A DNA stretch of 64,000 nt from NCBI GenBank assembly GCA_021018995.1, contig CM037587.1:72187604-72251603 (forward strand), written 5' to 3'. Position 1 is the stretch's first letter. Every line of letters begins with the position of its first letter. Both the position numbers and the translations under genes were made by a program. Source of the stretch: Chloranthus sessilifolius (lineage: Eukaryota > Streptophyta > Magnoliopsida > Chloranthales > Chloranthaceae). This document shows, piece after piece, positions 1 through 12,129 of the stretch. Under the pieces are notes generated by a model. That model had not been told where the DNA came from and made no database searches. It saw only the letters and a list, made by a program, of their open reading frames with translations.

Positions 1-889
1 TAAATAGTGGGGCCCTTAGTGGCCTAGTATATTGATTTAGTTGACTAGATACCCCATTCACTCAAATAGCAGTGCATGAGATAGACACTAGAATTTTTGA
101 AACTAACTCATATACTTACACTTGTTCAAGTGTATCAAACATACACTTGAATTTGACACCAACCCATACACCCACATATTGTGTAGCAGAAAGACATGGA
201 ATCTAAGCCTTATAAGGCTTATAACATATAACCCGCCAAATGACTCCACGTGAGCGTGAGTTTTATTTCCATGCACGTCACGTGCAAAAGAGATCCCCAC
301 GGCTATCCCTCTCATCCCTCACACCATGAGTTTCAAACTAGAATGAAGTCCCACGAAAGAAACCCTCTGCTCTCTCTCACACCCATTTTTCAATTCTATC
401 TCTTCAAACCCTTGGATTCAAACCCTTCCATCACAAGGTGACCCTACAATTCAGACAAAAGAAATTACGAACGACAACCGGCCAATCTTTGGAATTTAGT
501 CACACCTTACCATCAGGAAGTTCTAAATCAATCTTGTGAATTCGACACGGACACCATTTCAGCGTCGTCGAAACTAAAGAATCCACCAAAAGGTACTCCG
601 TAAAACGAACTACATATTAGATTAATTCTGTATTTTACAATAAATTATAGGTTGTTGATGCTGACTCCATGCGATCGGATCAACAATTCTGAGAAATCGG
701 GTTGTGTAAGGGTTTCGGAGTCGAAATCTTCAATTTCCCCACTCCGGAACCTTGCATACCAATTTGATAATACCAAGGAGTATCTGTTCGAATTTTTAAA
801 CCTGAAAAATAGTATAAAAGACATATGAGCATAGAGAGGAAACTCAGAGAAATCAAGAACCAAACGCAGAGGAAGAGACATGCAGCAAG

Positions 890-990
890 CCATGTTCATC
901 TGGCTTGTCGTGGCAACATCAAGCTTGTCATGGCAAGGGTTGAGCTGATGGGCTTTCCGCAGCAACCCTGTGCCTTGCCAAGGCAACCCT
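890..990. repeat. Cluster of TTGCCAAGGCAA-like motifs in LTR D
   Basis: Four degenerate copies of CTTG(C/T)C(A/G)(A/T)GGCAA occur within 100 bases, the best being the palindromic CTTGCCAAGGCAA near 975. The cluster sits downstream of the putative TATA box and splice donor, the same relative position as the motif arrays in LTR A and LTR B. Confidence 0.45.
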
Positions 991-1590
991 GTGTACATGT
1001 GTGTGCGTGTGCTGTGTTGAGTGTTAGGTCATCTGTGGTGATCCAGTGTGTATGCTAAACATGTTCCAGTGTGTATGCTAAACATGTTAAACATGTTATT
1101 ATGCATTTTAGGTGCTCATGAGGAGCTTGTAAAAAGGGACATTAGCTTGGATTCATGCATGTGTAAAACGTAAGCTTGATTGTAAGGTAGGGATTTCACC
1201 TTGCTTGTTTATATGTTGTTTATCAAATTCGTGTCACTAATGTAGATAATAAATGCTCGATATTTTCTAGAACTACTAAACAAAAAATATTTACATATTA
1301 TAAAGAATATAACTTAGATTTCCGCACTTGATTTCCATGCTTTTGTATTCAACATCTTGCTAGGTTATTGTAGATGATTCTGTTCCTAAAATTGTTTGAC
1401 GTCTTTGTTAACTACTTGTGCACCTTGCATCTGATAAATCGTTGTACTCGACTCGATAAGTTCTAGTTCTTAATTATTTGATCTATGCATATGCTATGTG
1501 ATCCATGTCATCGCTTCGTGTGTTTGTAATTATAATATTTCATTCAAGTGACCCTGTTAACTTGCTCAAGGGCTTGGCGATCCGTCTCGG

Positions 1591-1691
1591 TTCAAGTGAT
1601 CCCGCTAACTCGGGAGCTTGATAAGTGATCCCGCTAACTCGGGAGCTTGATGTACTCGGTTCAAGTGATCCCGCTAACTCGGGAGCTTGAA
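1591..1691 (+). repeat. Three near-perfect hairpin repeats (GTGATCCCGCTAACTCGGGA)
   Basis: The unit AAGTGATCCCGCTAACTCGG with a trailing GAGCTTGA occurs at 1591, 1621 and 1660, and a degenerate copy lies near 1543. Each unit can fold, because TCAAG..CCCG pairs with CGGG..CTTGA. The copies are almost identical, suggesting recent amplification or gene conversion inside LTR D. Confidence 0.7.
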
Positions 1692-2559
1692 AATATTATT
1701 CTTGTATATGTCTGTTTTACGTCTGATAGCCTGTTTAAGCTAAATATGTTCAACATGATTCCTTGTATTTATTCCAGAATGACTTCGTCGCATGATAAAA
1801 TTATTAGCATGATTAATTATTGTTTATATTGTAATAAGATGTGTTTTGGACTATATTTTATACATCAAGAACATGAATTGACATACTAACGTATGGGCGA
1901 GCATTGTTAGTTCCTTACTGAGCTTTGATGATAGCTCATCCCACGACTCCATGTCAAAATGTAGGCCTTAATCAGGACCCTGAGCACGAGGGTGATCCTA
2001 CATACTAGCCTGAGGAAGAGGAGGAGGAAGGCGAGGAAGAAGAGGGAGAAGAGTCTACTGAAGACTATTTTCCTTTGACCTAGTAGAGAGAGAAATATAT
2101 TTTGAGAAAGAGAAACTTGTGTAAGAAATAATACAATATTTTTGGATACACTTACTATTGTGTTTGTATAGGTTTTCTTTCCATCGTTTAGATGATGAAC
2201 GGCCATCATCGGTCGAAAGCTATACATTACACCTTATGTTTTCTTTTATATCTCTTTGTTTATATTACTGCTTTAGGTAGATAAATGAATGAAAATCAGA
2301 TGTTTGCCATATATGTGTCCATGCAAGAGTTATTATTTCTCTTCCGCAACGTAATACTTTGAACTCGATGCACTTGTAAAAATGGATCAAGTTAGGTGAT
2401 TTGACGACGCGACCTTTTCCGTATAATATAAGGGAAAAGTCGAGCTATAACAAATACTATCTATTTAATTAATAAATATAGTGATGTGTACCAAATTACC
2501 TACCAAAAGGGATGACACCTCCAATTCAGATATTTATAAAATGGATTTGTGGTTGAATT

Positions 2560-3175
2560 TCAACCTGTCAGAGCTTTGCAGCAGATATCAAATACTTCAT
2601 CTAAAGGAGAATGATCTCTCGTTCCGTCATCTTTCCTTACATACAACAACTGCTTCCCTTTGAACACAAACATCTCTCCCTGATCAAAAGGAAATAACAG
2701 TGAGAAAATTGGTTTAGTAGTTACATGACTTGAAGTTACTTGAGTTTGAAAACAAAATGGTTTTCAAATTGGGAGGAGGGAAAGAACAAGCCTGTTGCAG
2801 ACACTACTCTTATCATCGGGAGTGGCGCCAATGGTATAGCTCTTTAAAGCTTTCTGCAGAGACTCAAATCTTGCAAACACTTTGGCCTGTCATATGGCAG
2901 TTGGAAAGAAAAAAGAACTAATGGCTCAGACTATATCTAGATATGACAATTACTTCACAGAAAATGTATACAGAAACATAAAAGAACTTACACTGGCTGG
3001 GTTGAAGAATGTACGGCCAAGACCGTAATATAAGCCCAAAACATCATAGGCCTGAAAAGAGTTAGTCCATGAGACCTCACTGTTACAAAAGAAATTATAC
3101 TAACCGGCTGACCAATATAATAATCGTTACCTTGTGTTCCGGGTCTACATAAAGGCAATATAGTGGAAATGGAAG
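2560..3175 (-). pseudogene. 3' exons of a peroxiredoxin-like 2 (thioredoxin superfamily) gene, probably broken
   Basis: Four consecutive exons read on the minus strand: 3131-3175 (LPFPLYCLYVDPEHK), 2992-3051 (AYDVLGLYYGLGRTFFNPAS), 2792-2886 (AKVFARFESLQKALKSYTIG..) and 2560-2679 (GEMFVFKGKQLLYVRKDDGT.. to a TGA). Exons 1, 2 and 4 are in phase 0 with usable GT/AG borders. Together they match the C-terminal half of the plant AhpC/TSA-like, PRXL2-type thioredoxin-fold family, usually chloroplast redox proteins. The exon at 2792-2886 is 95 bases where 96 are expected, a one-base loss near 2797, and is followed by GC rather than GT, so the copy is probably non-functional or carries an error. The catalytic N-terminal exons are not found upstream (higher coordinates), so the gene looks truncated. 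Family assignment is from recalled motifs. Confidence 0.7.
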
Positions 3176-4640
3176 CTTCCCCAGATAACATCAAAGACAA
3201 TTGAATTACCTTCAAAGAACAAGTACATTTATGAGAAAAAAATCTAGCACATAAGAAATTTGTTTTTAGAAAGTTTCATGATCGATTCAAAGTAGGAAAT
3301 AGCCATCAATGCATAGCTTTTAAAATTTCTAGTCCATAATTATTTTAGGGTAATGATCAGCTATAAAGAAATAAATCGTACCTCCGATTAAATTCCGACC
3401 CATCCGATTTAGGGATTCAATTCAAACTCTAAATTGATCCAAGTAATGAGAATAATATATCTTAATTGAATTAAATCTAAGCACAAAATCCATAATTTAA
3501 TCAAAGATGAGTATAATCTAACCTAAATACACTAGATTAAGGGAGATTTAGAAGGTATCCACCTCGGCGCTAACGCTGAAGGTTGAACGGTGGATCAGTC
3601 TTTGACAGTTCACTGCCCTGATATACATCTCCAAGAAAGACCATTAACTTAATGCTTAGGGAAAAGGTCCCAAAGGTTCTTAGGGATTTTGAGAGAACTT
3701 AGAGTCAAACAGGTGGACCAAAAGTAAATAATTGTCGATATTCTTAGCTTTGCTCATATAGAGACCTAACAAATGATGTTAGAAATTGGTGTTTGAATTT
3801 CAGATTTTGTGTGACAATTAAACCAACTCACAAAGTTGAAACAAATAGAAGTGTCTCAATTGAAGGATACGGTACCTCTATCAGGGTTGGGGTGTCTACA
3901 CCCACAAATTAGTAATGGCAATTGAAGCCCAATTTGCTGAATGGGATCTACTGTATAATGCGTCTGTTTGATAAAAGATGGATGGAGGCTGAATTTCAGA
4001 TTTTGGATTTTGCCACCCACAAATGTGACCAACCTGTGTTTTTCCGGGTGCTGCATCCACAACTCCGGTCTAGCAGGGTAACACTTTTAGTATTGTTTTT
4101 GTTGGAAAAGCGGGCGTGAGCGCGTTGTAGGCTTAGTGACTGGTTTGAGGATGCCCTTGGTTCAATTACCGCAAACTCGGCTGAAATAATCAACAAGTTT
4201 ATTGAAAGTAGAATTAGTAATAATGAACTTTAAACTTTTACCCTTGCAAGGTACAATTAAAAAAAATTAATTTCATTCATATTTAATCGATAAATGATAG
4301 GAAATTGAGGGACAGAGTGGAGATTTCTCTTAGCTTCGGCTTCATCACCCATGTAGGCGAACAACTGAGTGCTATGTTTATGAACTACCAGCAGCCAAGA
4401 AAAAGATGTTTAGTTCACTCGACTCTTAACTGAACATGAACCTAACTCTATAAACTATCATATATATAATTCCAATTATCCATAGCTCCTAGCTCCAACA
4501 TTTTGCTCTTAACACAGGAGCAGAATTTAAGGCCTAAAATTTTACTCTTAACAACTCTGATAAGCCCTGATTGCAAATGCAAGCAAAGCCCAGATTATCT
4601 ACACTTACTTGGCATTGCAATTTAGGGGAACTATTTAACA
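3176..4640. other. No gene recognised
   Basis: AT-rich sequence upstream of the peroxiredoxin-like exons. No exon with coherent splice sites, transposon terminus or RNA gene is visible. It may be intron or degraded transposon. Confidence 0.5.
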
Positions 4641-4874
4641 CTATGGGCAGGTTGTATGCAGAGAAGAAGAGGCTACTGCAGCCTCTGCGATTAAGAAGAT
4701 TGGTTGACGAGCCTGCAAGCATGTGCCTATATCAAATGGGTGCAACTGGGATCCATCAAAAAGGAGATTAATCCTAGGGAGGACAACTTCTTTTCTGTCA
4801 ACATCATCGGGTTCGAGTTTAACAGCACTTGTTGAAGGCACTTCTTCAATGGGCCTAATTGTAGCATCATACAC
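4641..4874 (-). other. Possible exon of an unrecognised gene
   Basis: An open minus-strand stretch of about 78 codons contains a protein-like run (YDATIRPIEEVPSTSAVKLE, then an acidic DDVDRKE and a hydrophobic tail). Composition is more protein-like than the surrounding AT-rich DNA. No family is recognised and the splice borders are not certain. It could be an exon of a larger host gene on the same strand as the peroxiredoxin-like exons, or a chance open frame. Confidence 0.25.
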
Positions 4875-5071
4875 AGGAGTGAGAGCATAAGACCTTTACA
4901 AACCATTTAGGGTTAGATTTGCTTTTGTGATGTAGATATTATGATTGAAGAAAATAAACAACATCGATATAAAACTTTATATTTTTTGAGAAAGTAAAAA
5001 TATTCAATATCTAAGATATAAACTAAGACTTACAAGTGATCGGGTAACCATAATGGATAGGCAACAAATTT

Positions 5072-5320
5072 GTGATGTTGTTACATCAATTTGGAGTTTG
5101 GTTCTCTAATTCGCAGGAACAAAAATTCATATTCAATCGGATTCAGACCTTCAAATTTAAGCTCTCACATAAGGTTATAACTGCCCTTGGAAAGTTAGGT
5201 TATGTATGGCTCAACAAAGATCTTTTGAGATTGGCAAATTTTGAATGGACTGTTATGCATATATTCCGAAAAGGAAATTGTGTAGTAGCATTAGCCTCTC
5301 TTCGTTGTTAGGAATTTGGA
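5072..5320 (+). mobile_element. LINE remnant (C-terminal RNase H-like end)
   Basis: The 79-codon open stretch ends in FEWTVMHIFRKGNCVVALAS, which follows the pattern HIFREGNxxADxLAS at the end of the RNase H domain of plant LINE polyproteins. The expected ADxLAS aspartate is lost. Downstream to about 5450 is T-rich non-coding sequence like a LINE 3' tail. Everything upstream (endonuclease, RT) is missing, as expected for a 5'-truncated insertion. Confidence 0.4.
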
Positions 5321-5684
5321 GACCTGTGAATTCTTTCAAAAATCGAAAGTCTCATTTCCAACTCGAAGATACTTCTCAATGGATGAGTCCAATCTCCCAC
5401 ATTTTCGTTTTGTAAATTACTATTTATTTTATTTTATTAAATTGCTAATTCTGAATTTTATTTTTTAAAGAGCAAACAAGAAATATATTAAATCCAACAA
5501 AACAAAGAAATTACAACAAGCCTAGCTAGTATACAAAGAGAAGGAGCTTCGGCAATGCCATCACCCCTCATCTTGTCTTCTACACAACTCCAGGCGCACT
5601 CAACTTATCGTAATCGAAACCTAGGAATTGAAAACATATTACCAAAATAGTTGGCCGGAGCTTTCCTGGGCAACTCCTCCACCC

Positions 5685-5734
<50 letters not shown>
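5685..5734. repeat. Compound (TA)n(GA)n microsatellite
   Basis: About eight TA units are followed directly by about sixteen GA units without interruption. Confidence 0.97.
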
Positions 5735-5736
<2 letters not shown>

Positions 5737-6792
5737 AGGGAGTATGCAACCAGTTGCAGGGATTATCCCAACAACCGAGTAGATTTTGACATGCCACATG
5801 GAATGATCAATCCAAAACAACACCCGTTTTGGGTTGATCAGTCATGGGCCATCTGTTTTAAGAAAAACAATTATTTTTTGGACTATTTTGGTCCTCATTT
5901 AGAGGGTCAAAGATACCATAATGCCCTAGAAAATCTGGTGCTTGAATATCATAATAGGAATAAGAGAGGAGTACTAGCATCAGTCCTCCCACCCAACACA
6001 ATAAAAATAAATAATACGTCTATTTCTAAGCACAAATATCTCAAACACCTGATGAGCACCCTCAAAATTAGATCAAACACAACTACAACACATGTAAATC
6101 AAGTAATAGAGTAGGAATATATTACAACAGATTACAAATTGAAAATTCTTGCATAGAGACACCGAACTAGAACAAAAATCTGCTATAAATCGTGGATTTA
6201 TACCAGTTAACAGCAGCCATAAATAAGTCTAAATAGACTACAAATACATCAGCAATAAGCAGACAAAGTGTGAGGCTGTGCGTGGACTTCTAGCTTTGGT
6301 ATAAAATCTCAATTTATTTAAATATATTTTATTATATTTTATGAAATGCAGTTGCAACAGAGATCACGTCTTATGGCCATATATGATCTCAAAAATATAT
6401 TTTATTATATCAGTAATCAGTATGCCCCTCTACCAGAAAGTGCTAGTTTAGCATGGCGCTCAACACCTTGGTCCTAGAGATTAAAGCCCTAACTGCTATC
6501 TCTTGAGATATTTTGGGCACTGTGGGCGAAAGAATTGCATAAATTTTTAGAGCAAACGCTACACTATACAGTAGCTGTTGTCAGATTTCTCAAAGGGCAT
6601 CTGTGATAGAATGGGCAGGTAGCTGAGCCTAGGGATATTAGAGATAAGTGGTACTCTGCCTTGTTCTGTTTCTCGTTGCTTCTACTTTTTAGTTGCCACA
6701 CATTTTCTCGTAGCTTCTGCTTTTTGGCTGCCAAGAATCATGCTTTCGGCCCTCATGTAATTTCTTCGTAATGAAATTGCATCTTCTTGGTG
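5735..6792. other. No gene recognised
   Basis: AT-rich sequence with no supported exon. The open plus-strand stretch 5791-6114 has no recognisable protein character. Sequence near 6640-6790 (TTCTCGTTGCTTCT, TTCTCGTAGCTTCT, then AATGAAATTGCATC) looks like a degraded non-LTR retrotransposon tail, but this is weak. Confidence 0.4.
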
Positions 6793-6990
6793 AAAAGCAT
6801 TTGAATAAAAGTATATACTTAGAAAAAATGAAGTTAAATTGCAAGTGGAAAATCGGGAGCAGGCTCACTCTGAAATAAAGAGCATCACTTAAGTAATCAC
6901 AAAAGCATTTGACTAAAAATAAAATTACAAAAATGAAGTTAAACTATAAGTGAAAAGCCGGGAGCAGGCTCGCTCTGAAATAAGGATCAT
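6793..6990 (+). repeat. Tandem duplication, period 108 bp
   Basis: Two units begin with AAAAGCATTTGA at 6793 and 6901 and each ends in CGGGAGCAGGCTC(A/G)CTCTGA. The units differ by several substitutions and small indels, so the duplication is not very recent. No coding potential is seen. Confidence 0.8.
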
Positions 6991-8374
6991 CAAATTATAA
7001 CAATAATATAAGTAAATAGATTATACCCCAATTTCTGAGTAACTAAATATGTTCTATTAAACTACCTAGAAACATCTTGTGAGCTCATATCCGTGGTGCT
7101 TTTTCAGTATCATTTATATTTATTTTGAATAAATCCACCTTAGAAGGTTCCATTTCCGTGCTAATCATGCTTGCATTAGTTGGTGTACATCACTCACAAA
7201 AGAATGTTCCATTTCCATGCTAATCATGCTTCCATGCTAAGTATCAATAGGGCATAAAGTAATTCAGAAGCTTGAGCAACAACAATGGAGTGGGTGAGAT
7301 CTTGGTGAGGGTTATATATGAGACATCAAATGTTACTTTGCACACTTTCGATGCTTAAAAAATTTGGTAAAACAAGAGAATGTTCTTCATTCTTTGAAAT
7401 TCTGAAATCCAATTGTGCTCCAAGCAAATAGAAATTCCATAATGAAATTCAAATTGGACATGGTCATGCTAGAATAGTTATTCGCTGCAAAAGGTCATTT
7501 TAAACAGTTTTAAAAATTGTAACCTTATAATCCAACTATTGATTCTTCAGTTCATAGTCACTAAGGATCCCAGCTCTATAAGGATATTCCGATATGAAGG
7601 CCTCATACTCCAATTGTGAAGATACTATATGATCTCTATCTCAAAGATATTAGTGAAGATATTGGCTCATGACCTACATTTGAACACCAAAACGGTATTT
7701 ACATGTTCTTACTCCATTAAAGCTAGGCTGTTTATCTCACACCATTAAAGTGGGTATTATCATTATGCCATGTGGCACACATTTGTGATCAATCTAAATT
7801 GTCCAAGTGGCAAGCTATCATGGGAACATTTCTCAGCCCAAAGAAACCTGGCTATAAGTGGTTGTGAACCATCCGATTGATGAACTTTAATATCAGGCAA
7901 TAAAACAAAAAATAATGATTGATATAATAGTTCACAGATCAAATGGTTTAAATCTCACTAAAAAATTATTTTTGGACTTGTTGCACTTTAAGCTATGATC
8001 TATACTTTGATAGTACGAATCACCCACATCTTAAACCATTGATGGTGTAAGATCATTTAAACACCATTTTGGTGTTTAAATGACGGTCGGGCCCAAAAAT
8101 TTAACATGGTCTTCTTCTAGAGTCTACAGTACGAAAACATTCTTGATACATCAGAAAGCAAAAAAGAAAAAACACCATGCCAAAATTACCTTATTGTATC
8201 GTGCATGTGCAACAGAAAACTGAGTTTGGTCCTTTATAACAGTAAATGAAGAATCAACAGTGTTGTCGTTACTCTAAACAATTAAGAAAATTGCATATAT
8301 TCAGCTATGCAGACTTAAAACTCCAAAAAACAAGCTGACATAGTTTGATAGTTTGTATTAAATTTGAGAATTAC
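6991..8374. other. No gene recognised
   Basis: AT-rich sequence without supported exon, terminus or RNA gene. Confidence 0.5.
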
Positions 8375-8515
8375 CTTTTCATACACATAAATTTCCATCA
8401 GCATGGGCAACAATGAAAGCACCTTCTCCTTCAGGCACCCACGCGATACTTGTGCATCGACTGCGGAATAGAAATAGTAGCTTCCACCCTCAGATGAGCC
8501 AGTAAACATAAACAT
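8375..8515 (-). other. Probable internal exon of an unrecognised host gene
   Basis: A minus-strand exon of exactly 47 codons is bounded by a good acceptor (CCCCTACTGTAG|ATG) and donor (GAAAAG|GTAATT), both phase 0. The encoded segment runs from MFMFTGSSEGGSYYFYSAVD to ..LLPMLMEIYVYEK. It is well-ordered protein sequence with no stop. I do not recognise the family. It lies on the same strand as the other host-like exons at 2560-3175 and 4641-4874, but a common gene cannot be shown. Confidence 0.45.
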
Positions 8516-9566
8516 CTACAGTAGGGGCTAAACAGAAATGGAGGTATGCAAAAACCAACATATTATAAATACACATAAACGTACCAATAATTGACCTTGT
8601 AATTCCAAAATTTCCCAAATGTTGCAGGGTTATGGCCTAGTAATGGAAATAGAATTAAAGAAACAACAAAAGAATACCATAAGAGAATAGTTTGTATTTC
8701 AGTTATTAGTTATAGAGTCAGTCGAAATTTCAGGTTCAACTAAGGATCTCCTAAACTTTTTTTATTGGTAGAAGATTTCATGAACATTATCAATAGCATA
8801 TGCATTGGGATGTTAAACTGGCCCCATAATCAGAGTGACCATTTTAATTAAGCAGAAAGCTGGCCTGATATTTAATTGGGAAATGAAGCAGAGCTCTCTA
8901 ATGCCTAATTAAGCGTTGTAAATTCTAATTCAAAAATTAGCAGAGAAGATATTTTAAATATCGGACCAACTTAAACTAGTACTTAAGGTGGTACTTACAT
9001 TGATTCCAGGATGTTTAACAAAGCAGCTAAAAGAAGCTTCATTCCAGTACTTAAATTTTTTTTTAAACTGGCTTCTCTGCTATTGTCCTTCCAGTTTACT
9101 TCTAGGTTATACTTAAAAAATACCAATTTAAATTAAAAGCTAAGAAAGAACTAGTTTAATAAGTAGCAACTTCATGCATACAAAAGAACAGATTTATAAA
9201 TAGCAGTTAACAAATTTGGATTAACTACCACCTATATTACCAAATACCAGCTTAAGTAGCAGTTATTAAATGCTACTTGAACTACTAGTTGATATTAACA
9301 AATACCAGGCAATTTATGTCCATTAAAGCCACTTTAACTGGCACTTAAACTACCAGTTCGAGAAATTATATTTTGGTACTAGTTTAAACAGCTGAGATTA
9401 GAGTCTGTAACTTAACAAAGAAATTATATTTTGGTACTAGTTTAAGCTCCCGTTAAAACAAAGAAGCCAGTTTAACTTAACAGTCTGTAACTTAACAATC
9501 AGAAAAGCCCACTAGGCTACAAGCCACATTGCTCTCTCTCTCTAAAAAACACACTTTACACATATA

Positions 9567-9605
<39 letters not shown>

Positions 9606-10484
9606 ATATGATTGTATGAAACACATAATCATAATATTCATGAGGTTTAACCCATGTGAAGGTAGACTTTATAAGATGAAAGCAGAGGAAAACCTGAGCG
9701 AAGTGGAACCACGCAGCCGGGAAACATGTGATCATATATATACAAAATACAGTATTCCTGAGGCGATCCTTAAGAAGAAAGAAATGAGCGGCACCCAAGC
9801 AGACTAAATCTACGGTAAATCTAGATATTCTCTCCCAAAATTTGGCTCTCGATCTAAAACCCACTTCCGAAATGTAAAATTTCAAAAATTGCGAGATTCG
9901 ATGAGTACCAAAGGGGAGCTTGGCGCTCGATTGCCATTGTGTAATAAATCCAGAGAGAAGATGATCTAAATAAATTAGAGAGAAGACAATCTAAGAAATA
10001 TCTATATTTGTATTACATAGAGAAGAGGATAGATAAGCTGATCTTTGACGTTGGATTGGTGCTCGATCTTCTACGAGCTCCATTGGCGACGGAGATTAAG
10101 AAGACGATAGAAAAGTTGGATGCTCTTGGCGCTCGATTGGCTTTATTCTTTGAAATTAGAGCTTCAACCCTAGCCTAGCTGATGATTGAATCATGGATCA
10201 AATCCGAGCTCGGATGTGATCGAATCTGAACCAAAATCGGAGCTCAAATATGGAGTGAGGAGTTCAAATTGGAGCCCAAATCCTAACTATTAGGGTTCAT
10301 CTTTAAAATCGGAGCTCAAACCCTAAATGTAGTTGATGATAGGATAAATGGAATACGAAGGATGCAAGGGAATCGATAGTTGATGATAGGAGAAATGGAA
10401 TAGAAATGGTCGTCGTTTGAGTTCATGTTATAGGGGAAGAGTTTTATTAACTGATGAATAGAAGTAGGAAGGCCTGTACCCTTA
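8516..10484. other. No gene recognised; includes (CA)n(TA)n tract
   Basis: AT-rich sequence. Between 8990 and 9490 the words AACTAGT, ACTAGTTTAA and CTTAACTGG recur as short imperfect repeats (for example AAATTATATTTTGGTACTAG at about 9364 and 9420), suggesting degenerate duplication. From 9900 the words GGCGCTCGATTG and GAGCTC recur. The open minus-strand frame across the CA/TA tract is low-complexity and not a gene. Confidence 0.4.
9569..9606. repeat. (CA)n(TA)n microsatellite
   Basis: About thirteen CA units are followed by about six TA units. Confidence 0.95.
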
Positions 10485-10602
10485 AATAATGACCGATTTT
10501 TACTGCAAGATCCATCAAAAACTTCAGCGAGATTTTGATGCTCTAATAATGACCAATTTTTACTACAAGATTCATCAAAAACTTCAGCGAGATTTTGATT
10601 CT
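10485..10602 (+). repeat. 60-bp tandem duplication
   Basis: Two 60-base units begin AATAATGACC at 10485 and 10545 and share AAAACTTCAGCGAGATTTTG. They differ at only a handful of positions. Confidence 0.85.
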
Positions 10603-10959
10603 CTCTTTTTGACACTCTTTTATTATTGTGGTGTGAATGAAAGCAGATGAAGCATATTTTACATTGCACAATGATCTAAATTCTGGTCTTTATGGCTTAT
10701 AATAAAAGGAACATGATGCATGAGAAATAATAAATCACAATTACGACAATAATTTGAAAACTAAGTATCCTACTCAAAATTCAGGCACAGTTGGACTGAA
10801 ATTTAGCTTTCCCTGCAATTAGGTTTTGATTTGGCCCAAAACTCTACAAAACTAATAAATTACTCGAGAAGCTTGATGCGTAACTCATCAAACCAGATCA
10901 AAGATATGACAAATTCAAAAAAAAAAATCACTCAAATGTCCTGAACATTTTATGAAACA

Positions 10960-11175
10960 CACTAAAAACTTGAAAGCTTGTCTGTGTCAATAGCAACTTG
11001 CCTAAGTTCTTGTGGCGTGTTATCATTATGATAGAACTATAGGAGACAGGATTACACATTCAAAGAGAACTAACTACAAAGTTAATAAGCATAAAATAAA
11101 TACTAACCCATGATTGCTGCTAGCAAACTGCTCCCGTTCATCAACAATCACATCATAGACATCCTCAAATTGCAA
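10960..11175 (-). other. Two possible exons, unrecognised protein
   Basis: On the minus strand a segment 11108-11175 (acceptor TTTTAG, donor GG|GTTAGTA) is followed after a 71-base intron-like gap by an acceptor CTCCTATAG at 11037-11042. Splicing keeps an open frame across both (LQFEDVYDVIVDEREQF.. then ..IIMITRHKNL..). There is a faint resemblance to the kinase-2/RNBS-B stretch of NB-ARC proteins, too weak to name. An alternative frame in the second segment is also open. Confidence 0.2.
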
Positions 11176-12129
11176 CTAAAATTATATTTATTCTTAGAAA
11201 AATCAATCAAACTTCAAAAAGAAAAGGGAGTAAAAGTAATATTTAGAAGATACCATCCACACGGTTCAGCCTCCTCGCGCAGAATCGAACTTGGCAACAA
11301 ATGATCGAGATGTGAATGAAATCTGAGCTGATGAAGTGAAATTGACTGAAAACCCTAAATTTATAACAGGTACAAAAAATTAAAGTTCGATGGGATCGCA
11401 TTTTCTCTTCTGATCAAGATGATAAGAAAATAAAATGGTAGATAAATCGATAGATCCATTCCCCAATAATAAAAATAAGAGAAAATGAATCAAAACTAAA
11501 AATACAACTATAAAAAATAGAGAAAATTCTAGAATTGAGATCAAATAGCAATGGATCTGTACCTTGTTGATGTGTAATCGATTAAAAATTGGCGTAGGTA
11601 TGCTCAAATCGCAACAGATCTAAACCTTGTTGAAGTATAAAATCACAGGCAGAATATGATCGAGAACCCTAGATCCACTCACCATATGACAAAAACCCCT
11701 AATTCCATGGCACTGAAGTCGTGGAAGAGGGAAATAAGGAAGTGAAGGAAGAGGAAAACAAAAGGGATAGGTATTGGCGATCGATTACGATCATCTCAAA
11801 CCTGATCAATTAAGCTCAAACCAATTTGGATTTTCTCAAACCCAATAGATTTAACTCAAATTGATTTTGATCGTCTCAAAGCCTAGTTCAAACCGATTTT
11901 GATTTTCTTAAACCTAATCAATTCAGCTCAAACTGATTTTGATCGTCTCAAACCCTACCTTTTCATCCTCTCAAAACCCAACCATCGTCTGAAACCGCTG
12001 GTTTTTAGTTTTTGTAGCCTTCAGACTACATCGAGAATAAATAGATTTTTCAGAAGTTTGTGCCCGATATTGGTGCGTGAGGGTTCCCTTTCCCATCCGT
12101 TAGAGACAACTTCACGCCGTTTCTATTGC
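11176..12129. other. No gene recognised; degenerate GATTTTGATCGTCTCAAA repeats
   Basis: No supported exon. Between about 11780 and 11990 the words CTCAAAC..GATTTTGAT(C)GTCTCAAA recur four to five times at roughly 55-75 base spacing. This could be the subterminal repeat region of the CACTA element that flanks O1. Confidence 0.4.

Larger units (their letters stand above)
1..2452 (+). repeat. Chromovirus-type LTR (LTR D), left end outside window
   Basis: This stretch has the layout of a plant chromovirus LTR. It has a TATA-like run near 210-230, a C/T-rich leader near 360-420, a splice-donor-like AAAAG|GTAC near 590, and a block near 1910-1940 containing GAGCTTTGATGATAGCTCAT, which resembles the GAGCTAGG..TAGCTCATCCC block in LTR A of this window (about 28450). 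It ends at 2452 in GAGCTATAACA, close to the GGCTATCACA end of LTR A. No primer binding site or polypurine tract adjoins it, so it is a solo LTR or a 3' LTR. The left boundary and target duplication are not visible. No coding region inside is convincing. Confidence 0.45.

Noticed and set aside
825..1058. 77-codon plus-strand ORF near the motif cluster of LTR D
   Set aside because: It lies in an LTR leader, with cysteine/valine-rich composition typical of chance frames through short repeats.
9556..9885. 109-codon minus-strand ORF
   Set aside because: Its end is translated CA/TA microsatellite and the remainder has no family resemblance or splice context.
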